A stretch of DNA of 64,000 bases from positions 187,221 to 251,220 of the forward strand of contig JAIUJO010000186.1 in assembly GCA_023846275.1 (NCBI GenBank). Reading direction: 5' to 3'. Positions within the stretch are counted from its first letter, which is position 1; the number at the start of each line of letters is the position of its first letter. Positions 15,660 to 29,990 of this stretch are shown in pieces. The notes below the pieces were generated by a model. The model worked only from the letters and a program-made list of their open reading frames with translations, was not told where the DNA came from and searched no databases. Both the position numbers and the translations under genes were made by a program. This DNA comes from Vanilla planifolia (Eukaryota > Streptophyta > Magnoliopsida > Asparagales > Orchidaceae).

Positions 15660-16560
15660 TATGCATACAGTAATACTCACATGCCCACACTCATGCATCC
15701 ACACATATGCACACACATGTGCCCACAAAGACATACACAACACACACACATACACACATATATACACATGAACACCTATCACATCCATTAGCCCACAAAC
15801 ATAAGCACACATGCTTGCATGCACACACAAACTTACCTGCACACAATTGAGCACACACAAGTTGACACATGCACATGTACACAAATATGCATTCACACAC
15901 ATACACATGCACGCAATAACACTTATGCACACATGCCCACACACACACTCATGTGCATAGACATAAATGCACAAACATGCACGTAGCCATGCACAAGCTT
16001 ACACTTAGCAGCACATACACAAGCATGCTCATGCACATACATGCAAACATGGATACACACATACACACACATGATCACATGAGCATAGACTCGTACGCAC
16101 ACAAATATGTACACACACACACACATGCACATGCTCATATGCACACACACACACACATAAATATAAACATGCATGCATACAACAACACTCACATGCCCAC
16201 ACACACATGCATCCACACATATGCACACATATGTACCCACAAAGACACGCAAGACACATACGCACACACATATACACATGAACACCTGTCACATGCATAA
16301 GCCCATAAACACAAGCACACATGCTTGCATGCACACAATCAGGCACACACACGTAAGCACATGCACACATATACATACACAAACATGTATTCACACATAC
16401 ACATATGCACATGTGCACACAAACACATAAACTCATGTGCATAGTCATAAATGCACAGACATGCATGTAGTCATGCACATGCTCACACTTAGAAGTGCAC
16501 ACACAAGCATGCTCATGCACAAGCATGCAATCTTGGATACACATCGACATACACATTCTT
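15660..16560 (+). repeat. Two-copy ~0.5-kb tandem duplication in the CA array
   Basis: The first copy starts near 15667 and the second near 16179. Ordered shared landmarks are 'actcacatgcccacac', 'catccacacatatgcacaca', 'cccacaaagacac', 'cacatgaacacct', 'aagcacacatgcttgcatgc', 'actcatgtgcatag' (about 15948 and 16432) and 'agcatgctcatgcaca'. The offset is about 512 bp at the left and about 484 bp at the right. The copies are clearly related but diverged by substitutions and small indels. Confidence 0.85.
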
Positions 16561-19500
16561 GCGTGAGCATAGACATATACACACAAATGTGCACACATAC
16601 ACATGGACATACACTAACACACATTCACACATAACATGCACACATGCACATGCTTATATGCACAGATACACAAGTACACATGCACACAAATACACACATC
16701 CACACACACACACATGCATGCATGAAGACACAAATGAACATGCACACACACATGCATACATGCATGCACACACACAAACTCATATGAACGCATACATGTA
16801 TGCACATACATGTGCACCCATGCACACATATGCATATGCAAAAACACAAACATGGATGTATTGATGCACATGCATACACACACATGCATATGCACACACT
16901 CACATACATAAGAATAGACGCACATGCGCATAAGCACGCACATGCACACACATAAGCATGCACACATGCATGAACACACGCACACATACAAACACACACA
17001 CACACACATACACTTATATACACATGCACAAGCACATATACATGTGCACACACAAGAATTCACAAAAACATGAAAATATGCATAAGCATGCACACACTTG
17101 CACCCACATATAAGCACACACCCATGCATGAACACACATATATGCATGTGCTTTTACACATGCATGAAAAAATACAAAACACAAAAAATACATGTCCACA
17201 TGGACACACAGAAGCACAAACACAAAAATGCAAGTACTCACACACATACACACACACTTGTACATGAATGCACACATGCACTCGTGCACACACAAACACA
17301 CACACACATACACATGCAAATTCACAAGCATGTATGCACTCAGAAGCATTTAGAGATATATGCACCCACACATGCATGTGCACAATCACACAAACATGTG
17401 CACACACCCCCACACACAAGAACAAACCCAACACATATGCATACAAGCATTAACACACACACATGCACATTTACAAACACACATGCACACGCACACACAC
17501 ACACACACATGCATGTGCACACAAACGCATGGACACACACATACACAAGCACGCACAAACACCTACACACACAAGCGCACATGAACACTTACACACACAT
17601 GCACGAACAAACATGCACACACACTACCATGCACACACAAAAACACCTAAACACACATGCACATGCACACAACCTGGCACAAAAGAAAGCACACATATGT
17701 AATCCCACACACACACACATGCACAAAAGCACAAAATCACACATGCACATACATATAGACAAAACAATAACACACACAAATACACTCACATGTGCCTACA
17801 TGCACATGCATGTACACACTTGCTCATGAACTCTTGCATGCGCACACACACACAAACACACATATGCATGCACCCCCACACACACATGTGCACACATGCA
17901 TCCATACAAACAAGCACAGACCCACACAAGCATGCACTTGCACACATGCATGAACACATGCACACTCCATATGTACCCTCATAGACACTTATGCACATGC
18001 ATAAACACATAAACCCACACATATGCATACAAACAAGCATATGCACATGAATACACACACACACATGCATGTCAACACTTGCATGTAAACACATGCATGT
18101 GCACAACCACACACCCACACATCCACAAACACACACACACGAACATACATATGCACACAAACACAAGCACATGCACAAGAAAACTATCATATGCACATAT
18201 ACACACACACACACACACTTGCACACAAATGCTCACACATGCATGCACACACACACATTCACACACCTACACACATGCATGCATAGCTTACATTACACGA
18301 GTGCAAACATATAAACACAAATGCACAGATACATAAATATGCACACCCAAACACATATACACACATACAAGCAAACACACATGCATACACATGCACCCAC
18401 GTACACATACAAGCACATGCACAGACACATGCGTACAAATGCATGTATACATGCACAAGCCCACACACCCATGGGCATGCATACACATAGAGACATGTGT
18501 GCACATGCACTCACACACACACAGACATCATTGCACTATTGCACACATGCATACACACTCAAGAATATAAGTACACATACACATGCATATGAACTTTTAT
18601 GCACACATAAATGCAAGCGCACAAACACGAACACACACACATGCACATGCATGCCTACATACACTTACATGCATGCACACACACACACATGCATACATAT
18701 ACGTGCATACACAAACACACATGTGAATAAGTAAGAACACGCACACAATCACACACAAACACACTCAATTTAACATGACACATGCACACACACACACAAA
18801 CATTTGCTTAAGCACACATGCATATACACATACGCACACACACATGTATGTACACACACCCACATGCTCATGCATACACATACACATGCACATGCATGCA
18901 TCCACGCACATGCCTACCCACACCCACACACATGCATACATGCACACATGCTCAAACACATCCACACACAAACATATACAAGTGCCCTCACACACACACA
19001 TATGCATACACACATACACACATGTACATGCTCACATATACACACACACAACACGTACACACCCACACCTACACACAAGACTACAGGCACACATATGTAT
19101 ACACATACTGACACTAATATACCCATAGAATCCCATTGACACACACACACACTGACACCCACAAACACACACACACATGCATACCTGCATGCACACACAC
19201 ATGCAAATTCATGTATGCATAAATAGTGATACACACTCACACATACACACAAACACATACGCACATGCAAACACACACACACACACATATGTAGACACAT
19301 ATACACACAAATACATATACACACGGACACATGTACACACATAGATAGACTAACATACATGCACACACATGCATGTAGACATGTACATGCACACACGCAC
19401 AATACAAGCACAAACACCCACACATATATTCACACACACACACACATATGCACATAAACACACACACTCATGCACCTACACTTGTGCATGATTATGCATG

Positions 19501-20240
19501 CAAGCACAAAATCACAGGCATGCTTGCATACACACACACACTTTTACTTAATTTTTTCTCTTTCTTCTTTATCTTTATCTCAATAACTCTAACATTCTTT
19601 CAATGTGTTCACTCTCTCAAAATGTTTCTTTTATTTGACTCCCATTCCTCTATCTCTTTGTCTTCACCTTGCCCTCCCACTCTTCTATCTCTCATTATTT
19701 TTTACATTCTCTCTCTCACTCACTTTAATTTTTATTTTCTCTATCTTACTCTTATCCCATTTTTTCTCTTCACTCAAACATCTCTCTCCTCCCTCAATTA
19801 ATATTTTTGTTTCTATCTCTCTATCTAACATGACTATTGCTATTCTAGTATACTTATCTCATGCATTATTATTCCTTTTTTAGCTTCACAAATTAAGATT
19901 ATTTAAGAAATCCCATATGTTACAAACTTTAATATTTATTTTAAAAAAAACTACATTTAGTATTGATAAGAAAACGATATTTTTAATTTTTTTTATTTTT
20001 AAGAACTAAAAGTTAATAGAAATAATTGTTATTTATAAATATATATTTTTAGGAAATAATAATATACATAATTTTCTATTATTTTAATACTATTAAATTA
20101 TTTTTATTAAAATATATTATGAATTAAAATAAAAATATAATTATCTTTAAAGTGCTTATGAATGATAATTTATGATATGTTTTAACAATTCATTATTTTC
20201 ATGACAATAAACACACAAGTATCATTTTCTATCTTTTCTA

Positions 20241-20350
20241 TGCTTTTACAACCACACCAACATTATAACACTAGATCATATTAAAATGCCAAAGTCAAGC
20301 ATGCTTGGCATAGAGTAGCATTGGGATGTATGTTAGGTCATGCTTCTATT
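20241..20350 (+). pseudogene. 5S rRNA-derived relic, copy 1
   Basis: Resembles plant 5S rRNA over most of its length. The box A counterpart reads aaagtcaagcatgctt (two differences from plant AAGTTAAGCGTGCTT over 15 bases). It is followed by 'ggcatagagtagcattgg' in place of GGGCGAGAGTAGTACTAGG and a strongly altered box C region ('gatgtatgttagg'). The 5' end has lost the GGATGCGATC start. It is not expected to be a working RNA gene. Confidence 0.8.
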
Positions 20351-21209
20351 TGATAAGTCATGGAATAAACTTTTAGCATTTTGTTATAAAAAAATTTGTT
20401 TATTATGAATTAAGTTTAATTATGAGAAATAAGTTAGCACTACTGAATATGGTACTTAGTGCCATTTAAAATACCTTGGAGTGTTAGTAAGATTTAAGGA
20501 TTGAAGTTATTTGCGTCAAATATCAAAAAGATTTATTTTTATTACAAAATAAAATGTTATTTTTTTATTATTAACCATATGACATATCTCTTTATTTGTA
20601 TCAATTTCATATACTACAAAAGCATCAATTCTTCAATCATCTCCTTAATTTAAGAAATGTATAGGATTCCATTTTCTAATCCCTTAATACCATAGTCAAA
20701 TCCAACTCATTATTTATTGCCAAAATTAAATGTTAGGATATTTGTTAAATTTTTGTTAAATTAGAATAAATAGTTCTTTTAAAATTTTCATCATTATGAA
20801 AAAGAAAATAATAATTCCTAAACCACATCCCATTCATGTGCCCAAGTGCAAAACACTTACATAAACCAAGCCTAAAATGTCCTAGTTAGCCTAAACTTTA
20901 GAGACGAGGCCCTAAACCTTATTAGGGAAAGCAAGAGGAAAGATCGAGTAAGGACTATCTCAAATAAAGTATTTAATGAGTCAAGACAGCCCTTAAACAT
21001 GTTATAAACTTGCAGGCAAATGAGTAGCCCAAGGTGATGAAATCCTAATTTCACAAACGGTAAGCCAGTTCCAATTTCAACTCATAATAACTATGCATGA
21101 ACATTAATATAAAAAGAAAAGGCATGTCATTTTTGGTAATGTTGGACTAAATTTCATCCAGTAACTTATCACTAAAGTGTGCATTATTTTTTACCAATTA
21201 ATCATTTAT

Positions 21210-21560
21210 TGTAATATTTTGAACTTTTAATATAAATTTCAATTTTTCTTGAGCACGTGTATACATGTGACAAACATCTTAATAATAATTAATGAGTAAT
21301 AATTTATTTTAAATTTCTTATTTCATAACAAAATAATTTGTATTTTTATTTCAGAGAGAACAAAATGTAACTAATATTATTATTTTGTAATACTATAAAT
21401 TTAAAAAAATTAATGTACAAATTCTATATAACAAAAATTGTTTTTTCAATCTGTTCTATCTATTTTATCTATCTATCACTACTTGAATATCTAGTTTCCC
21501 TTGTTACACATAATATAATATTTCATACATGGAATTAACATTTAAAATATATATTAATAA
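21210..21560 (+). repeat. Type-B (5S-less) satellite unit, copy 1
   Basis: Contains 'cacgtgtatacatgtgacaa', 'cttaataataattaatgagt', 'atttcttatttcataacaaa' and later 'atctagtttcccttgttaca'. The same sequence of landmarks recurs near 28125, where the spacer sits at the same place relative to a short CT tract. Confidence 0.7.
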
Positions 21561-22076
21561 AACAATTTTTAAAATCATACCATTTACATATATTATGGTA
21601 TATCATATTAAAGTATGCATAAGTTATTCTATGCTTGTGACATAATAAATAATAAATTTATTTATTTTTATTTATTATGATAAAAAAAATGGATTTAATT
21701 TTATAATATAATAATTCGAAATTTATATGCTTTCAATTTTTTTAAAAAAACATTATATAAAATAAGTATAATAATACATTTTGTTTTATATTTTATTATT
21801 TAAAATAAATTAAATTTTAGTCACTTTATTTATATGAACTATAATTTTGTAGAAATAATTCCTACTCATGAATATTTTTTTTAATAGAAATAGAAATATA
21901 CATAATATGTTTAAATTTTCATATAATTGATATCTTAATATCAAAATATAGTATGACATATATAATAAAAATAATTATTTTACTAGTGTATATGCATGAT
22001 AATTTTGAACAATTGTTTAACAATTCATTATGTTTTAGACAATAAGTACAAAAGTATGATTTTCTAGCTTTCCCTT

Positions 22077-22190
22077 GGATGTCTAAAAAACCAACAATAT
22101 TGTATTAGATCTCAAAAGAAATCCACATTTAAGCATGTTTGAGAAATAGTGTTGAAATTAATGACCTCTTGTGATGTCACAATTACATTA
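22077..22190 (+). pseudogene. 5S rRNA-derived relic, copy 2
   Basis: Aligns as 'attgtattagatctcaaaag', then 'tttaagcatgtttgagaaat', then 'aatgacctcttg', matching the plant 5S middle, box A and box C in order. The leader 'caattcattatgttttagac' about 50 bases upstream matches those before the other copies. The 3' end ('gtgatgtcacaattac') has drifted. Confidence 0.75.
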
Positions 22191-23370
22191 TATCAAAGAA
22201 TTATTGTTTCTAATAAATGACACTTTGTTTAAATAATAAGTAAATATTGATAAAGAATAAAAATATGAATTTCATTCTATAATTTCCATTTTAATGATCA
22301 TTTATTAATAAAAAATAATTATTTCAACTATAATAAATTTGAATTAAAATATCTTTATAGACTTATGTAAATGTTTTGTATAAATGTTTTTAGGTATAAT
22401 TAAGAATATCATAAAACATTAACTACTTAAAATGATATCATTAATATGAAATGTGAGTTAGATTTATTATCTATGCTATGTCACATGTTGATAATATATT
22501 AGAATAATGATATTAATTATTATTTCATTAACATTTCAAATTATCTATATCATAAAAATAATTTTAAATTAATATCAACTTGTACTTTAAACTTTTATAA
22601 TTTATGAAAATACTACAAAACATTAAATATTTTTTATTTAAACAAAACTTCATGTTACATATGTCTAGCATGTTAATATTAATATTGTTTACTTGTTTCC
22701 TTCTCTTGATCTCAATAGTTTTCACATAATTTCACTTTTTTCTCTCTTATTATCATTCTCATATTTTTCTCACCATCCATAACTTGAGACTTTCCCTCAC
22801 CAACTCACCTCTATTGTTCTCTATTTTTTTAATTTCACTCCTTATCATTTTGTTATTTTTCTCTTCTCCTTTACTCTTTCTCTTCATTTAGCCATCTCTC
22901 TCTTCTCTCCCCATTATGGTTCCATTCCTATATCCCTCTTATCTATCCATGACTTTTTCTTTTTTAGTAAGCTTATTTCGAATCTCTTTTATCACTACAT
23001 TTAGTTCCATGAAGTAATATTAATTAAGAAATATCTTATATTTCTTAATACAATAAATATTTTTGCAATAAATATTTTTACAATAAATATGTAATTTTCT
23101 TTATTATTATTAATTAATTTAATTTTTTCTTTAAAGAATCATAGTTTTTTAGAAATAATACATATGATTGAATGTTTATTTTAAAGAAAATTTTGATACA
23201 AATAATTTCTTATTAATTTAACATTATTAATGTTTTAATATTAGGATCTATTATGGCTTATTAAAAAATAAAATTATTTTTGGAAGTGTATATGCATGAT
23301 AATTTAGTAAATTTCTTAAATAGTTCATTAATTTTGTGGTAATAATCACACAAGAATGCATTTCTATTAT

Positions 23371-23465
23371 GAAGAACCTCAGCAGAATTCCAAAGTAAAG
23401 CGTGCTCATGCGAGAAAAGTATTTGGATTGGTGACCTCTTGAAACGTTCTTGTGTTCCACATATG
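23371..23465 (+). pseudogene. 5S rRNA-derived relic, copy 3 (5' shortened)
   Basis: 'cagaattccaaagtaaagcg' then 'tgctcatgcgagaaaagtat' corresponds to CAGAACTCCGAAGTTAAGCG and TGCTTGGGCGAGAGTAGTAC. 'ggattggtgacctcttg' and 'ttcttgtgttcc' match box C and the 3' end. This is one of the best-preserved cores and retains the CpG in both GCG and GCGAG. The first ~30 bases of a normal 5S sequence are missing or unrecognisable. Confidence 0.85.
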
Positions 23466-25302
23466 TTTTTGATAACATTCTTTTTTTCAAATGAATAACG
23501 ATTGATTGTAATAATATTTTAATATTCAAATGTAACCTAATAATGAATAATATATAATAACTTCAATTTATGTTATTATTTATTTATATTGACTATATAA
23601 ATTTGTTATTATATTTAAATAGTGCTAAATGAAATACTTCATATGATATAATAAAATAATAAATTTATTATAACTTAATTATGGGTTACAAAACTTTTAT
23701 CAAACATAATAAAGTAGAATTAATATATATTTATATATAATATGTGTATAAATAATATATAATATAATAATATATTATATAGCATAAACTTTCTAAAATT
23801 ATGTCATGAATATGAAAAAAAATTATGTTGATTATCTATATTATTTCATATGAAGATAACAACTTAAAAAAATAATATTAATTGTAATTTAATTAATTCT
23901 TTAAATTACAAAAACTATTAAAATAATATTAAGTTTAAAACATGTTAATATTAATAAATACTGCATGTTAAATTATTGACATATATAAAATTTATTTTGT
24001 TATTTCTCTCTCTTTATTCTCTTTATCAAAATAGCTCCAACGGTCACTTTTCTCATTTTCAATCTCCTAATTATCTTTGTCTACTCAATGTCTATCTTTC
24101 CTTCATAAACTATATGAACATATATCATGATTATGACATATTATTTATATTTGTTATATATATTTAGTAATGTGAACATGATATCTTATAATAATGATCT
24201 TTTTATTTTTTCTTTTCAAATTATGCACAATAATAAAATATAAGTAAATTATTAGTGTCCATAAATACTTTAATAATTTTCAAAAATACTAAAATTCTTA
24301 AAAACCTTGAGTTTTTATTTCAACCAAATATTATTTTAAATTTTATATGTTTAACATTTTAATATCAAAAAATATAATAAGCTAAATTTTAAATATAATT
24401 TTATTTAGTTATTTCACTCACTTTATTCTTTATATCATAATACCTCTCGCATTCTTTTACTTCTATCTCCTGTTATCATTCTCTTTTTTTGCCCTTTCTC
24501 TATCTCTTAGTCTTTTCATCACTTTATCTCACTATCTCTCTTTATTTTTGGATTTCTCACTCCATAATGTTATTTATTCATTTTACCTCATCTATGTTGT
24601 CTCTCTCTCTCTCTTCTCTTTTTCTCTATCTCTTCATTCAATCGCCTCTTTCATTGATATAAGTAGTGTTGTGTTCCCCAAATGACACAATTGCCTTTAA
24701 TTATATGTTAATATTAACAACTAACATAATCATGATTTTAATTATATAATTTACATTTTAGCTTTTATTTAATAATATTATATAACAATCATTAATATTT
24801 TTATATAGAGTTAAATAAAGTACATCAAATGAATCGATATTCTCTTTTTTCTCTCTTCTCCCTATTAATATTTTCCTCTCTATATCTCTCATATTTATCC
24901 AAACTCCCTCTCTCTTCTAGTATACAGAAATCCATCACCATTATCATTTTTCTTTGGTCTATTAATTAATATTATTTAAAAAATCTATCATGTCACCACT
25001 TTAAAATATATTTTTTAATAATAAATATATTTATTTATTTATAATAATCTAATAATGTAATATGTTTATTCATAAGGACAATAATTTAGTGAAAACAATT
25101 CTAATGTATAAATTTTTACTTTATGGGAAATAATATTACATATAATTCATATAAATTAAATATAAATAATGTATTAATAATAAAATATGTTATGACAAAA
25201 TAAAAAAAATATGAACTGTTGATATGTGATAGTTTAGAACATTTATTGAAGAGTTTATTATTCTAAAGACAACAATCACATAAGTACGATTTCTTAGCAA
25301 TT

Positions 25303-25428
25303 ATATGTATGTATGACCAAATTAGCAATGTAGCTCAGTTCTCATTAGAACAACAAAGTTAAGGTTGTTTAAGTCAGTTATTAGGATAGTGATCTCTTAA
25401 AAGTCCTCTTACTATTACACATGCTTTT
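25303..25428 (+). pseudogene. 5S rRNA-derived relic, copy 4
   Basis: Matches in order: 'gtatgaccaaattagcaatg', 'tctcattagaac', 'caaagttaaggttgttt', 'tattaggatagtgatctctt' and 'aagtcctcttactattacac'. The length is close to a full ~120-base 5S sequence. Changes are mostly G/C to A/T. Confidence 0.85.
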
Positions 25429-26588
25429 ACAACATTAATTATTTAATGACTACTAGCTGATTATAATAATATATTAATATTCATAAATAACATATTTATG
25501 AATGATATTTTATAAATTACATTTAGTTTTTTAATATTAATATTAACTTTGCAACATTATTATTATTATATAATAAAATAATAGCTTAATATAATTTAAT
25601 TTTGAGGAACATAAGTTATATTAATAATAAAGTAGTATTACTATATATTTATAGTACTATATAAAAGTTCAATATAAATGTATTTTGATGTAATAATAGT
25701 ATATTATAGAACACAAACTACCTATAACTATGTCATGAAAATGAATATTATTTTTATTTATTATTTATGTTATGCAATAGGAAATCAAGATCTTAGAGTA
25801 ATGTTATTTTTTATTATTTCAACACTTTTTAAAATTACATGAATTAATAAAATACTAATAAATTAATAATCAACAAATACTTTAAAATATTTCTAATAAA
25901 CTAAAATTTTATGAATTATCAAACTTTTGTATCTTAATAATGTTTAACATTGTATATTTTTTTAATATGATGATATTAATAAATAAAATAAGTTAAACAA
26001 TTTAGATGTAGGTTTGTTTCATTATTTCTATAACTTCTTTCACTTGAAATAAAAATTCTCAAGTTCTCTCGCTGTCCTCTCTTACCCACTGTGAGTCCTT
26101 TATTTGCCTTCCCCTCCATTATCAACTTGTCTTCCCCCAACCTTCTATCTCCTCTATCTCCCTCTCAGTTCTCTTCTTTTCAAATTCTCTTCATTCAATC
26201 ATTACTTGCTTCTCTCAATCTCTTCATTATTTATCTATGACTCTCTCTTCTCTACTATATCTAATTTCATCTACATTTTCTCATTGTTTCTTGTTACATC
26301 AATAAAACTAAATAAATATATATTCTATTATTTTAATTAACAAATTATTTAATTTTTTCCTTACAAAAATTATAATTTAATAGAAATATTTCTTATTTAT
26401 GATAGTTTACTTTAAAATAATTAATAATATGAATAGTTTATCATTAATATATATTGAAATACTTTTTGACAATTGTAATAAATATAAACTATTTTTAAAA
26501 ATTTTATACATTGGATAATTTAGAAATTATCAAACACAATTAATTATATTTATGACAATAAACATGAAAATATATTTTTTAAAAAAAT

Positions 26589-26702
26589 GGGTATATGTGA
26601 CCACAACTGCATTAAAACATTGGGTAAAATTAGAACTCTAATGCTAAACAAGCTTGTGCTACAGATTGAGATGGTTGACCTTTTTGCAAAAACATTTCAT
26701 TG
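26589..26702 (+). pseudogene. 5S rRNA-derived relic, copy 5
   Basis: 'gtatatgtgaccacaactgc' with 'attaaaacattggg' matches the 5' half, 'tagaactctaatgctaaaca' the centre and 'gagatggttgacctttttg' box C. It is more diverged than its neighbours but has the same leader and tail. Confidence 0.7.
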
Positions 26703-27059
26703 AAATCATTTTTTTAATGATTGTTTTAATAATACAATAATATTTTTCAACAAATAACTTAATTATATATCTTATTTCGTAATTTTTATTTTGGTGTTTA
26801 TTTATTAGCTTTAATATTATGAAATGGTTATCAATTTCTTTATATCCCTCATTCTCATCTCGATATCTGAGTTACTTTATTATTTTTACAATGAAATTAT
26901 TAAGTTCATGTATTTGAATTATTAGAGATACATGATTATAGCATGTATTTTAATATTTTAATATGAATAAACATAAAATTTGTTATGCATATAAATTATA
27001 ATTATTATTAATTATATTATTCATTAGTAACTAATAAATATGTTCTATTAATTATCATA

Positions 27060-27260
27060 ACAATTTTTATTTTTGAAAATAAATTTCAATTATATTTGAA
27101 TTCATGAATATCTATAATAAATAATCTTTTTTGTATTTAATGTGTAATAATCCACTTTATGTACGTTATTTTATAACTAATATTATAAATTGAAATTCTT
27201 TGATATAAAATGTAATATCTTAAATATAATTATTTTTTAATATTAAATATTATTTTTATT
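27060..27260 (+). repeat. Type-B satellite unit, diverged copy
   Basis: 'ttgaattcatgaatatctat', 'aatgtgtaataatccacttt' and 'acgttattttataactaata' are a decayed version of the B landmarks. A short unit of this kind lies between 5S copies 5 and 6. Confidence 0.55.
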
Positions 27261-27819
27261 AAAGTAATAAACATAGCTTAAAATGTATATATTCCCTCTT
27301 CTTTTTATCTTTTCAATACTCTCAAAGTGTCACTATTTTGTCTCTATCTTTTAATTTATATTTTGTATTTTCTAACATAATTGTAACCATCATATCTATA
27401 ATGTTTATTATGATATATCATTACAAAAGCACCAATACATCATTATATTTTTGTTACATAATTAATGTTAATTCTTTTATTTTTATTAACTATGGAAGAA
27501 ATAATAGTAATTTTAATATTATAATAATGTTCAACACTTTTTCTTTTTCTATTTTTATTATACATATTGATAAAATTAAAATAAGGAATATAAATAGTCA
27601 TTAATGTAACACTTTAATTTTTTTTATCATTATAACTAATATATAAAAAAAATTTATTATTAATTAAACATAAAACAATTATTAACAATGGGATATATTA
27701 TTATATAAGTAAACATCAAATTAGTTTTGAAAGTGCATAACAATGCTAATAAATAAAATTTCTGAAACCATTCATTATGTTCAAGAAAATAGTCATAAAA
27801 GTAGGTTTTTCTCATTCTT

Positions 27820-27942
27820 ATATGTGTGCTACCACAATTGCATTACAATATTGAGTGTCATCAGCACCAAAAAGTAAACTACGATTTGTTAATGGCAATA
27901 TTAGTTTGGGCGACTTCATAGCATGTCGTGTACTACATAATC
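27820..27942 (+). pseudogene. 5S rRNA-derived relic, copy 6
   Basis: 'atgtgtgctaccacaattgc', 'attgagtgtcatcagcacc', 'aaaaagtaaactacgatttg', 'ggcaatattagtttgggcga' and 'atgtcgtgtactacat' align in order with plant 5S. Box A is badly damaged, whereas the 3' CGTGT.ACAT end is retained. Confidence 0.7.
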
Positions 27943-28089
27943 TCTTATACCAATCATTTTTCTAATAAATGTGAGTTAGTTTTCATAATGTGTCAACATT
28001 AATTCGTATATAATCTTCTATGCAACAAAATTATCTATAAAATTAAAATGGTATTTCTTTACAAATTAGCAAATATATACTTTTATTTG

Positions 28090-28430
28090 CCATAACATTT
28101 TGAACTCTTAATATAAATATCAATTTTACTTGAACACATGTATAACTATGGCAAACATTCTTTATAATAATTAATGGGCAACAACTTATTTTATATTTCT
28201 TATTTCACATTAAAAACTAATTACTTTTTATTTCATATAAAAGAAAATATCACAAATATTATTATTATGCAATATTATATATTTTAAAAACTTAACATAC
28301 AATGTTTAAAAAGTAAATGTTCTTTCTTCTTTCTATCCTCTTTGTTTTCTCACTCTATCACTATTTTCATATCTAGTTTCTCATGTTACAAACATTAACA
28401 TAATATTTCACACATTACATTACAATTTAA
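28090..28430 (+). repeat. Type-B satellite unit, best copy
   Basis: 'acttgaacacatgtataact', 'ggcaaacattctttataata', 'attaatgggcaacaacttat', 'ttcttatttcacattaaaaa', a short CT tract and 'tatctagtttctcatgttac' align with the copies near 21236 and 32505. No 5S sequence is present in this unit. Confidence 0.75.
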
Positions 28431-29878
28431 AATATATATTAATAATATAATTTTTAAATTCATATTATTTACATATATCATGCCATAACATATTAAAGTA
28501 CGTATAACAAATTCTATGTTTGTAATATAAATAATAATAAATTTATTTATTTATACTTATTACATTAACATATAAAACTAATTTCAAAGTTATAACAATT
28601 AGATATTATATGCTTTCATTTTTTAAGGTACAAAAAATGTAACTAAAACAAACATTACAAAAAAATTTCTTATTATTTTAAGATAAATAATTTGTTAACA
28701 TTAGAATATATTTTAATTAACATTTGAGATTATACTTATTAACTAATAAATATTAAATTTATAATTAACATAATAAACAATATATAAAAAGATAATAACA
28801 AAAAAAGAATTATTTTTTATTGAATTTAAAAAATATTTAGTACTATAACTAATTAACATATTAAAATTAATTATTCTAACAAAATTGCTTAATTTATTTA
28901 ATTATTTGTGTCACTTCTTTATTTAACTATAGTTCCTATGCTTCCTCGCCTCCTTCTAAAAGCTATTTTCATTCTCTTACTTGTTTGTCGTTTCTTTATC
29001 TCTGTCTTTTACTTACCATCTCTCTCCTCTATCCCTCTCCCTTCTCACATTTCATTCCCTTTTAATGTTTTTATTTATTCTCTCTACCTTCTTTATCTTG
29101 GCTATTTTATCTCTTTTTCTTTTTGTTCTATATCTCTCTCCACTTCTTGCTTTAAATCTCTCCCTTTCACCCCATCCTACAGAAATCCTCTATCTAACTC
29201 GCTGCTCTCTTTGTATCATTATATGTCATCTTTTCTTTTACCTTATTTCCTTTCTCTTTCCATATGTTCACTTTAATTTACTCTATCATCTCTCTATTCA
29301 TTTGTTAAGATTCTTGCAATCTCCTCTCTATCTTATGGCCATATTTCCTCCATTTCCCTCTCTATCACTCTTTTTTATGTCTCTCATCACATTATATCCT
29401 TCCACCTTTCTCACATATTACATTTTATCATTCACTTTTTTCATATATGTTAAATTATTTTATATATAACACATTTTAATAGAATGTTCTGTGTTATTTT
29501 AGTATTACTATAAAAAAATTATTTAATTAATTTATTAGAATTATTAGAAACACTAGATTATAACATAACTTATAACATTCTAATGTTAAAATTTATATAT
29601 AATGTTTTACATTTATTAAATATTTAAATTGTCATTCATATGAACTGTAATTTATTTTTAAAAAAACTAAAAAAGAATGTTTACTACAAAGAAAAGTATA
29701 ATACACAAAGTTTCTTATGAATTTAAGATAAATATATTATTAACATTAGAATATTTTTTGATATAGTAATAAATATAAAATTATTTTAAAAATATATGCA
29801 TAAGTTATTTTAGAAATTTTATTACACATTGTATTATCATTAGGACAACTATCAAAGAAGCATCATTTTCTGACTTGT

Positions 29879-29990
29879 AGGTATGTGTGTCGCCTCTCTA
29901 ACATTAAAGCACTAAGGTTAAGCACGTTTGCGTGAGAGAAATATTAGGATGTGTGACCTCTTAAGAAGTCCTAATGAACAGGAGTTGTGT
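29879..29990 (+). pseudogene. 5S rRNA-derived relic, copy 7 (internal deletion)
   Basis: 'attaaagcactaaggttaag' joins the GCACT of the 5' half directly to the box A GTTAAG, so roughly 15 bases of the middle are deleted. 'tgcgtgagagaaatattagg' and 'gtgtgacctcttaagaagtc' follow as clear matches to GGGCGAGAGTAGTACTAGG and box C. Confidence 0.85.

Larger units (their letters stand above)
3804..19541 (+). repeat. Degenerate CA-rich simple-sequence array, first block
   Basis: About 15.7 kb of ACAC, ATGCAC, CATG and ACATA steps on the + strand. It is an imperfect (CA)n in which transitions create ATG, TGC and TAC steps, so most of the sequence still alternates purine and pyrimidine. Pure CA runs are short, for example around 4322-4346. 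Longer duplicated segments are embedded at 6720-8500 and 15660-16560. I see no coding domains, RNA genes or transposon ends. Open frames are long only because ACA/CAC codons never form stops, and they overlap on both strands. Confidence 0.95.

Noticed and set aside
3804..19541. CRISPR array
   Set aside because: There is no regular repeat-spacer pattern; the similarity is simple-sequence composition, and the context is eukaryotic.
20872..21054. 60-codon minus-strand frame as a gene
   Set aside because: It lies in AT-rich, stop-dense DNA with no recognised domain; it is within the length expected by chance.
28908..29469. Ser/Leu/Phe-rich frames as membrane proteins (also 31737-32359 and 36560-37170)
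   Set aside because: They are translations of pyrimidine-rich tracts that recur in each satellite unit; the frames are not conserved between units.
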